The translations under genes were made by a program, and so were the position numbers. A stretch of 64,000 bases of DNA, from positions 305,968 through 369,967 of the forward strand of contig UGGN01000002.1 in NCBI GenBank assembly GCA_900450455.1. The letters are read 5' to 3'. The notes beneath the pieces were generated by a model. That model had not been told where the DNA came from and searched no databases. It worked only from the letters and a program-made list of their open reading frames with translations. This stretch comes from [Eubacterium] infirmum. Its GTDB lineage: Bacteria; Bacillota; Clostridia; Peptostreptococcales; Anaerovoracaceae. This document shows positions 39,364 through 49,300 of the stretch, piece after piece (positions within the stretch are counted from its first letter, which is position 1; each line of letters opens with the position of its first letter).

Positions 39364-42300
39364 ATGGAAAACATGATGGAAAATCTAACAGAGTCATTCA
39401 CATTTATAACAGATGAATTAAGACAAGAAATATTAAATAAGATAGAAGAGTTTTCAAATAGAAATATTAAACTCTGGACAGAGGATGGCAAGCTAAAGTT
39501 TCGTGCGGCAACTGGGCTTATGACATCAGAAGATAAAGAGTATCTTAAAAACAATAAGGAAGCGGTGATAGCTTGCCTTCTTGATGACCATGTAGAGATA
39601 GAAAATGATGATTCCAACCAGTTTGAACCATTTCCTCTTACAGAAATACAGCAAGCATATGTACTCGGGCGAAATCCTGCATTTCCATATGGAGGTACTG
39701 CGTGTCATATCTATCTTGAGTTTGAGTATGACTCACTTGATGCTGAAAGAGTTGAGAAAATATGGAATAGATTAATTAAACGACACCCTATGCTAAGAGC
39801 TACAATGTCAGCTGATGGTTACCAGCAGGTTATGGAGAAGGCTCCTGATTTTCATGTGATTCATCAAATGTATAATGACATAAATTCAGCAGCTGTAGGA
39901 CGCGATGAGTTAAAGACGAAATATGATCATAAAATTTATGATACAAATGAATGGCCACTATTTACTGTTGCAGTAACAAGCGCGCCAAATAATGCAGTTC
40001 TTCATATATCTATTGAATTCATAACAGCTGATTGGACAAGCATATGGACAATTCTATCAGAGTTTGAAACTTTATATTTCGATACTAATGCTGTGCTTCC
40101 TGCTCTTAACGTTAGATTTCGTGATTATGTTGTCGCTGAACGCAAGATGCGTAGAGGTAGCAGCTTTAATAAAGATAGAGAATATTGGTTGAAGAGACTA
40201 GACTCACTTCCTGCTGCGCCAGAACTTCCACTACTAGATGATTTTAGTAACGATAATGTAAGATTTGAAAGAAATCAATTCATGATAGGAAAACATGAAT
40301 GGGATAGATTCTGTGATTATGCGAGAGCTACAGGTATAACACCTGCTGCAGCTGTAATGGCTGTATATGCAGCTACACTGGCAAGATGGAGCAGAAATAA
40401 AGACTTCTGTATAAATTTGAGCATATTAAATAGACTGAACTTACATCCGGAAATTGGGAGCATAGTCGGTGATTTTACAAATAGCAGTTTACTAGAGGTT
40501 AACAGTGATAGAATGCAAGATTTTGCTTCTTTTGCTTTGTCATTAAATCGCAGATTGTTCGATGACCTAGATCATCGTAGTTTTACCGGAGTAAATGTGT
40601 TAAGAGAATTACAACATCGAGGCAATGTGACAACATTGATGCCTTATGTTTTCACAGGTGCAATTGGATTAATAGATATAGAAAAAAGTGCATTACATGG
40701 GAAGATGAATAATCGTGGAATAAGCCAAACTGCACAGGTATTTATGGATTGTCAGGCGATGGATTCAAAAGATGGATTAAATATTAATCTGGATAGTAGA
40801 TGTGGAATATTTCCAAAAGGCTTACCGGAAGATATTGCTCAATCTATGAAAGAACAGCTCCTGAAACTATCTAATAGTCAAAAAGAATGGAATTCAAAGC
40901 TATTTGATATAAAATTACCAGATTGGCAAAGAAGGATTATTGAAAAATCAAATGACACCGCTTATCCAGAGAAGAAACACCTACTACATTCGCAGGTACT
41001 AAAAAATATAATTGATAGACCTGAAAGATTAGTTATAGCAGAAGAAAATCAAGAATGGAATGGTAAAGAACTTTATCTTGCATCTCAAAAAATTACAGCG
41101 TATCTATTAAAAGATGGTGTTAGCAAAGGCGATCGTGTTGCTGTGCTTTTACCTAAGTCTCGATGGCAAACAGCAGCCTGCCTAGGAATTCTGTCCATAG
41201 GTGCAATCTATGTACCTATAGATACCGAACAAGGCAGAAATAGAATAGGATCAATAATTGATGAGGCTGGTGCATTAATTGCTATTAGTGATAAGGACAA
41301 CAAGAATGAACTTTCAGATGATGTAAAGACTATACTTATTGAAAATTTTGATCCTACTATAGGACAAAATGTGGATAATTTACCAAATAATTTACCAGAT
41401 CTATTAGCTCTTTCAGATGAAATCGCGATTGAGGATACTGCATATATTATTTTCACTTCGGGTTCAACAGGAGAACCTAAGGGCGTTGAGATGACTCACG
41501 GCGCAGCAGTAAACACTATTGAAGCGGTAAATAGGCTATTTGGAGTGACAGAAAATGACAGAGTTTTGCAGATATCACAGCTGAATTTTGACCTTTCTGT
41601 ATATGATATATTTGGTGTTATTGGAGCGGGAGGAACAATAGTTATCCCTAATGAAAAGGATTATAAAAATCCAGCTAAGTGGGTTGAATTAATTAATAGA
41701 TACGATGTTACTATATGGAATTCAGTTCCGGCGCTACTGCAGTTACTTCTGATTTACAAGCAGTATAACAGCGATGTTGAAATAAATAAGCTAAAGAAGG
41801 TATTTCTTTCCGGAGATTGGATTCCAACGTCTATGCCTTCAGAAATAAAAGCTATATTTCCGGACGCTTTGGTAGTTAGCATGGGTGGTGCAACAGAAGG
41901 AGGAATCTGGTCAAACTATCACATATGTCTAGATAAAGAAGATGATTCATTTCAAAAAAGCATTCCATATGGAAAACCTTTACCTAATCAAGGATTCAGG
42001 ATACTTGATGTATTTGGTAATGAAAGTCCTATCTGGAGCACGGGTGAACTATGCATAAGTGGTGAGAGCCTCGCTTCATCTTATTACGGTAGACCTGATT
42101 TAACCGAAAAATCTTTCGTCGTATGGAATGGTCAGAGACTGTATAGCACAGGAGATATGGGCTGCTGGCACTCTAACGGAGAGATGGAATTCTTAGGACG
42201 TATGGATAATCAAGTAAAAATACGTGGTCACAGAATTGAACTGGGCGAGATAGAGGAGGTTATAAAGAAGCAACTGGGATTTTCTGAGTGCGTTGCAGTG

Positions 42301-43332
42301 GTTTATGGCGATGATAATGAGAAAAATATAGCTGTTTTTATAATAAAAAATCAACAAGATAATATAGAAATTGAAGCAGATCCTGATGTAGATAAAATTA
42401 AGAAGTCAATTGGTGAATGGCTTCCGGCATATATGATACCTTCTGTTTATTTGTTTGATAGCAAAATGCCTCTTACAGCAAATGGAAAAATTGACAGAAA
42501 AGAGATTAAAAAACGTGCAGAGAAGTTTATTATCGAAAACAGTGAAAAGCATGGTGAGGATAAGGAAGTAAGTGAATTTGATAAAAATATATTAGAAATA
42601 ATAAGAATTGCTTTCGGGTTTGATTGCCTTGGAATGGATCAGAATTTCTATGAGGCAGGAGCCAATTCGTTGATGCTTGCAAGAGCGGCAGGAAACTTGA
42701 ATAAGGAAATTAATTGTAAGGCAACTTTTGACAGCTGGCTCGTACAACTTCTAAATTCTCCTACTGCAAGAGAAGCAGCTATTTTTGCTGAGACAGAAAA
42801 AAATAAGTTTACAGACTCATGCGAGGATAACTCACATGAAGCTAATTGTAACAACCTTATCATTGAGAAAGTGAATGATAATGGGAAAATTTGTGTTGTA
42901 TTTGAGTCTGGCATTGATACCGAAACTATGACAGAGCTAGACAATTTAGAGGGAATAGGAATTATAAAAATAAGAAAAGATGTTAGTCCTGATGAAATAG
43001 AATTAAGCATAAGAAAAATCATATCTGATGAAACACAGCTTTCGTTTTTAGCTGGGGATAGTGACATGAATATATGTATAAAGCTTGCTTCTGATTTTAT
43101 GACACTGGGCATCGTTCCAAACTCTGTAAATATTGTTGAATCTGATAATGATAGCGAGATGGAAAGTGGACTTTTGTATGTAGGTGATATTAATTATGGC
43201 TTGGTATATTCAAAACTAGATGAGAGCGATGAAATTAGAGATATTTTGAGTGATTGTTGTGTAGGAGAAATTAATATTTATGACTGTGGAACTCACAATA
43301 AGAAATCTGATTTCTTACGCTGTGTACTATAG
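39364..43332 (+). CDS. NRPS protein B: docking-Cy-A-PCP with degenerate thioesterase tail
   Basis: This 1322-residue protein has an N-terminal TubC-like docking region (about residues 15-75), a heterocyclization domain (about 85-510), an adenylation domain with TAYIIFTSGSTGEPKGVE near 694 and VKIRGHRIELGEI near 951, and a carrier domain with GANSL at Ser1102. The Cy motif reads E218-FITA-D223 instead of DxxxxD. Pocket residues read D-L-Y-N-F-S-M-I-W, close to cysteine. The last 187 residues look like a shrunken thioesterase: LAGDSDM (Ser1233) aligns with the LAGWSFGG nucleophile elbow, but the second Gly is missing. It probably releases or passes on the chain with help from the two free thioesterases. 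Confidence 0.85.
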   Translation: MENMMENLTESFTFITDELRQEILNKIEEFSNRNIKLWTEDGKLKFRAATGLMTSEDKEYLKNNKEAVIACLLDDHVEIENDDSNQFEPFPLTEIQQAYVLGRNPAFPYGGTACHIYLEFEYDSLDAERVEKIWNRLIKRHPMLRATMSADGYQQVMEKAPDFHVIHQMYNDINSAAVGRDELKTKYDHKIYDTNEWPLFTVAVTSAPNNAVLHISIEFITADWTSIWTILSEFETLYFDTNAVLPALNVRFRDYVVAERKMRRGSSFNKDREYWLKRLDSLPAAPELPLLDDFSNDNVRFERNQFMIGKHEWDRFCDYARATGITPAAAVMAVYAATLARWSRNKDFCINLSILNRLNLHPEIGSIVGDFTNSSLLEVNSDRMQDFASFALSLNRRLFDDLDHRSFTGVNVLRELQHRGNVTTLMPYVFTGAIGLIDIEKSALHGKMNNRGISQTAQVFMDCQAMDSKDGLNINLDSRCGIFPKGLPEDIAQSMKEQLLKLSNSQKEWNSKLFDIKLPDWQRRIIEKSNDTAYPEKKHLLHSQVLKNIIDRPERLVIAEENQEWNGKELYLASQKITAYLLKDGVSKGDRVAVLLPKSRWQTAACLGILSIGAIYVPIDTEQGRNRIGSIIDEAGALIAISDKDNKNELSDDVKTILIENFDPTIGQNVDNLPNNLPDLLALSDEIAIEDTAYIIFTSGSTGEPKGVEMTHGAAVNTIEAVNRLFGVTENDRVLQISQLNFDLSVYDIFGVIGAGGTIVIPNEKDYKNPAKWVELINRYDVTIWNSVPALLQLLLIYKQYNSDVEINKLKKVFLSGDWIPTSMPSEIKAIFPDALVVSMGGATEGGIWSNYHICLDKEDDSFQKSIPYGKPLPNQGFRILDVFGNESPIWSTGELCISGESLASSYYGRPDLTEKSFVVWNGQRLYSTGDMGCWHSNGEMEFLGRMDNQVKIRGHRIELGEIEEVIKKQLGFSECVAVVYGDDNEKNIAVFIIKNQQDNIEIEADPDVDKIKKSIGEWLPAYMIPSVYLFDSKMPLTANGKIDRKEIKKRAEKFIIENSEKHGEDKEVSEFDKNILEIIRIAFGFDCLGMDQNFYEAGANSLMLARAAGNLNKEINCKATFDSWLVQLLNSPTAREAAIFAETEKNKFTDSCEDNSHEANCNNLIIEKVNDNGKICVVFESGIDTETMTELDNLEGIGIIKIRKDVSPDEIELSIRKIISDETQLSFLAGDSDMNICIKLASDFMTLGIVPNSVNIVESDNDSEMESGLLYVGDINYGLVYSKLDESDEIRDILSDCCVGEINIYDCGTHNKKSDFLRCVL

Positions 43333-43352
43333 GAACGCAAAGGAGTATAACA

Positions 43353-46300
43353 ATGCATAAAACTATATCGATGATTGATAAGATTGCTCAGTTAAGTCAC
43401 ACTCGTGGTGATGCTACAGCACTTGAAAGCGTTAAGCGTAATTGCAAGATTAGTTATAGCGAAATTTATGAAGCTATAGTTTCTTACGGTGCGTTATTAA
43501 GAGATGAGTATGGAGTAAATGTAGGTAGTAAAGTTATTATAGCGTGTGATTCTGATCCGGTAGATATGATTATAGCCATTCTTTCTATAGGTTTTTGTGG
43601 CGGTACTGCTATCCCTTTAAAGTCAGGAAGCACTAAAGACGATGCATTAAGAATAAAAAGGATTGCATTAGAAAGCTCTGCAAAGCTGATTATAACAGAT
43701 CAAAATTGTATTGAATCATATAGGGAACACATTATTGATATTAAAATAGAAAATGCAGATAGATATCGAACGAAAAAAATAAAAAAATATGATATTACAA
43801 ACGTAAGCAAGGAAGCTAGTGATTATCCTTTTATAATTTTATATACATCAGGCACAACCACTACACCAAAGGCTGTAGAAATAAACGATGATGCGCTTAT
43901 GAATCTATTCGTGGCATATAACGATGCAGATAATAGAACCGAACATAGTGTGGTTCTTTGCTGTATGCCTCTTTATCACGTAATGGGACTTATGATGTCG
44001 GCATTATCAGGTCTTTATATTGGTGCAAATGTTGTATGCATGAGTGTATCTGAGTTTTACACAGATACATTAGCTTGGTATATAAATGTAGCACGTTACA
44101 AGGTAAGCCATACTTGTATATCAAATTACATGGTTTCGATGCTTACATCGTCTATTGAAAGTTTGAATGAAAATTATGATGCAAAAATACTATCGCTTTC
44201 TTCGATGAAAAGTATGGTTCTAGCAGGAGAACGAGTTAATCCAATTACAATTGATGCATTTATAAAAGTAGCTAAGACATATGGTTTTGACGATAAAGCT
44301 CTTAATATTTCATACGGACTTACAGAAAGTGCATCTACATTCACACATACCTATTCTGATAAAATTCTTAATCGCATAAATACACTAGATGCAGGTGAAG
44401 TATTCAGCGTAGGGAAAATTTTCTCCGGTTATAAGATGATTATTATTGATGAAAATGAAGATATTATCAATGATAAATTGATGCTCGGAGAATTTTGTAT
44501 TAATGGACCATCCATAATTGAGTGCTATTGTAATATAGACAATGACAATGATATGGATAAAAGTTTTATAAACATAGATGGTGAAAAATATTTTAGAACT
44601 GGCGATATTGGATTTTTCAATATCGTTGACGGAGATAAAGAATTTTACATCAGCAACCGAAACAAAGATGTATTGATTATACATGGTGAAAATTATTCTC
44701 CAGCTGTAATCGAAGAACTTGCTGAGCAAATTTCACCCTATACAGTCAAAGCAGCAGCGTTTTCTACGCAGCGTGAAGATAGCGAAGCAGCTATTCTACT
44801 TCTCGAAGAACAATATAAGCTGAATGATGATAATCGAAAAGAAGTTGCAAATCTCATATTTGATGCCGTTATATCACAAATAGGAATCAATATACAGGAG
44901 ATTGTATTTTCGAGTTATGGTAGCTTCGTTTATTCAGACACTGGGAAATTGAAGCGCTATGCGATGAAGAATTTATATATTGATGGTGCATGGGAGGGGG
45001 AAGCATTTCATCATGATTTTTTATCAAATGATTTTGATAGTATAAATACTAAGATATATAGGTCACAAGAAGAGCTCCAGGAAGATTTACAGAAATTCAT
45101 AGGAAAATATCTATACAGAAGTGATGATATTATCAAAGACGACTTGATTAAGCTTGGTATTAATTCACTTAAGTTGCAAATGTTATTTGGCTTTATCAAA
45201 AAGAAAACCGGTGTTGATTTACCACTATCAGTCATAGTTGAATGCCCAAACATAAAAGCTTTATCAATACGAGTATATAAGCATTTAAAAGGTAATTTAA
45301 AACCTATACATGTAAAAAAATCTAATAACAATTCTAGCAGTCAAAATGAGCTAAGTATGCTACAAAAGGCATATATTGCAGGTCGTAATGAGGAAATAGA
45401 ATGGGGTGGTACTGCGTGTAAGCTATATATTGAACGCGATATCAAAGGTTTAGACATAGAAAAATTTGCAGAAGCAATTAAAGACTTAACGGTAAATCAA
45501 GACGCTCTTAGAACTATTATTACAGATGAGGGCAAGCCTGTAATAATAGATAGTGTAGATATCCCGATTTCTGTTTATAGGCCTAGCGAGCAAGATAGGG
45601 AAAAAGTAATATCCGAAATAAGAGCGGAGATGGAGAATGCAATATTGCCTTTATCTGAGCCGCTATTTAGAGTTGCATTGACTGAACTTAATCCAAATAC
45701 AGATGAATGGAGAATACATCTTCATCTAGATATGATTGTTTTTGATGCGACAAGTGTTTTTATATTCTGGTCTCAGCTTATGAAAGCGTACAACAAGCTT
45801 CCTTTACAGAATTCTACTGGTAAAGCAATTAGACCATATATGCCAGATTGTATTAGCTATGACTCTGACAAGATATACTGGCTTAATAAGGATATACCGA
45901 AAGCTCCAGAGCTTCCTTGGAATAGTAAGGCTGAAAAAAAATCTCCTAGAAGCTTTACAAGAAGAATGATATCTTTTCAAACAGCTGAATGGGAAAAAAT
46001 AGAGGAAATATCACAAGGTATTGGAATTAGTCCGACAGCAATGTTTTTAACTCTTTTCTCACACATTTTAGCAGGCTTTGGAGCAGGAAGAAATTTCACA
46101 CTTAGTCTAACTGCTACAGGTAGGGAGAATGAGTCATTAAATGTTATAGGTGATTTTACAGATATCATTCTATTTGAGGTAAATCTTCATGATGAAAACA
46201 TGGCCGATGCAGCTAGGAGAATACAAAATGACATGCTTCAAGATTTATCACATAGAGCATTTTCATCATTTGATTTGATGAAAGAACATGCTGCAAGGGG

Positions 46301-49300
46301 AGAGGATAATGAGCTATATCCAGTTGTATTTACAAGTATGCTAGGACTTGATGAATATGCTGATGGAGAATCCCCATTTGACGTCAATTCTTATTCTCGC
46401 TCATCGACTCCGCAAGTATTGCTAGATCATCAACTCATTCCTACATCTGATGGCGTAATGCTTTGCTGGGATTCCGTTGATGATGCCTTTGAAGGAAATA
46501 TTTTAGATATGATGTTTGCATCCTATCGTGAGCTTGTTTATCGCGCTCTTACAAATGAGTTTTGGGAGGATACTCTTAGGGAGATTCGTACTGAAAAAGA
46601 TATACAGATACAAGTTGCTGCAAATGATACTAGCCTTGATATACCAAAGAGCTATCTTACAGATGGTTATAGAAGAACAATAAGAAAGTGCTCTGAAAAT
46701 ATTGCAGTTATTCATAAAGATAAATCCTATAGCTACGCTGAACTAGAGAAGAGAGTGGGTGAGTTTAAAGCCTTACTCAAAGACAAAGGTGTAGTTAAAG
46801 CTGATTTGGTAATGATTCAGATGGATAAATCATTCGATTTAATTGCTTCAATAATAGCAGTTGTTGATATGGGAGCTATTTATATTCCAATGCCTCATGA
46901 CCAGCCGGAAATCAGACAGGAAAACATTTATGAAAATGCTGGTGCAAAACTGATGCTTACAGATGGAATATGTAGTATTTCATCAAACATTCCTACGATA
47001 TATTCCTACGAAGCTGATGCATATGAACCTGATGCATCAGATGTAAATGTGGACCCAGAATCGCTTGCATATATCATATATACATCTGGTTCAACAGGAA
47101 CACCTAAAGGTGTAGCAATTAGACATGATGCTGCTATGAACACGATATTGGCTGTCAATGAATATGTTAGTCTAGGAGCAATGGACAGAGTGATAGGCAT
47201 TTCTTCTGTTAGCTTTGATTTGTCTGTCTATGATATTTTTGGTGCAATTAGTGTCGGCGCGGCTATAGTGCTACCAACCGAAGAAGAAAGAATAGATCCA
47301 AATTGTATGCTTAGACTTTGCAAGGATTATGGTGTTACTTTTTGGAACTCGGTTCCTGCATTAATGTCTGTTTTTCTTGATTATTGCGATGCTGTAGGAG
47401 CAAAGACTGATAAGCTTAAAATAAAAAATATTATTCTCTCGGGCGATTGGATTCCAATGGACTTATACAAACGCTTAAAGCGCATAATACCTAGTGCACG
47501 TCTGACGAGCATGGGTGGTGCCACAGAGGCTTCTATTTGGTCAAATTATTTCACAGTTAGCGCAATCAAACCCGAATGGCAATCAATACCATATGGATAT
47601 CCACTTCCTAATCAATTATTCTATGTCTTAGATGATTTAGGAAGATTATGCCCTTGCGGTGTCGCAGGACGCCTTCATATTGGAGGAAGAGGCCTTGCTC
47701 AAGAATATTACAATGAACCTGATTTGACTGATAAAGCATTCTTCGTACATCGTGATAGCGGTGAAAGGCTTTATGATACTGGTGACTATGGTAAATATGA
47801 TGAAAGCGGAATGCTCATTTTCCTAGGTAGACGAGATACTCAAATAAAGATTAATGGATATCGTATAGAAATAGGCGAAATTCAAAGTGCATTTAACAAA
47901 GTAGGTTATCCGAAGAATGTAGTCGTAGTATCTGATGAGGGGCAGCGCGGCAAAAAACTTATCGCTTTTATAAAAAATGATACAGATGTTCAAGAGGAAG
48001 AGCTAAAGAAATCTGTTGGAAACATTCTTCCTGGATATTTTATTCCAGATAAAATTATATGTATAAGAGAATTTCCATATACATCTAATTCGAAACTTGA
48101 CAGGAAGGCTTTATTGAATATCTATAAAAATATAGGTGAATCGAATTATGAGAGTGAAGAAATAACAGAGCTTAGCGATGATGACCTCAGAATAATGTCA
48201 TTAATTCAAGAGGAGACGAAAGTAACAAATCTAAAACCAAATGATAGTCTACGTGGATTAGGGCTTAGCTCGTTAGAATTGATAAGACTCGCTAATAAAT
48301 TAGAGTCCGAAATGGGTTACAGAACTAGCATAAATGAACTTATTCGATATCAAAGAGTGAACGAAATTCTTGAGTACTATAGAAATACGGATATTAAAAA
48401 TGAAAAGCTGGATTTACATAAAGAAGATGCTGAAAATCAAATCCGAATAGATAAATTTGAAAAAGAGGACGAATTTTATAAGCATCCTGTTATGGAGGTG
48501 ATTAGAGAAGAACTAGAGACTGTTGATGTTACTTCTTCTATGGAAATTAGTGCTCTTGGACTTTCATCTCTAATGGTAATACGCATAGCTAACAGATTAG
48601 AATCACTTTTTGGAGTAAGACCTTCTATTCATGACATGCTACGTTATCGTACTTTGCGAGATTTGATTGAATTCTATGAGAACAACACCCCAAACGCTAA
48701 TGACAATAGTGAAACAGAAGAAGTATTAACCAGTGTACATCCAGTCATTAGAACAATTTCAGAAACGCTTAACATACATAGCATAAATGAAAAAGATAGC
48801 TTTATAAGGCTGGCCGCATCTTCAATTGAGCTTATTAGAATTGGAAATAAGCTAGAAGCTATGTATGGCTTCAAGCCAAAGATGCAAGAGTTAGCTACCA
48901 TTGAGAGCTTTGAAAAATTAATTAATTACTATAAGGATGCGGAGTTGAAAGAAGATATAAATAGCGAAGAGGCACAGGGAAGGAATAGAGCAGTTGACCT
49001 ATATAATAGGTGCAAGGATCTTGATATTATAATTTGGCCAGAGGGAGATAAGCTTAGATTTAAGGCACCGCACGGAACAATTACATCTGAACTAAAGGAT
49101 GAATTAAAAAAAGAGAAAGCAATGCTTCTTGATTTCCTGAGCAATCAAAATACAATTACGACTCAGGACCTTACACCTTTACAAATGGCATATGTGCTTG
49201 GACGACAAGTAGATCATGTACTTGGAGATATAAGTGCGCACTACTATGTTGAATATCGTGCTAAAGATTTGGATATACAAAGATTGCAGGATGCAGTAAA

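Noticed and set aside
42648..43112. 154-residue minus-strand frame over NRPS B
   Set aside because: It is opposite the carrier and tail coding sequence and has no signal for translation.
43353..45100. Salicylate/DHB-AMP ligase
   Set aside because: The motifs resemble acyl-AMP ligases more, and no salicylate synthesis gene is present; kept only as an alternative.
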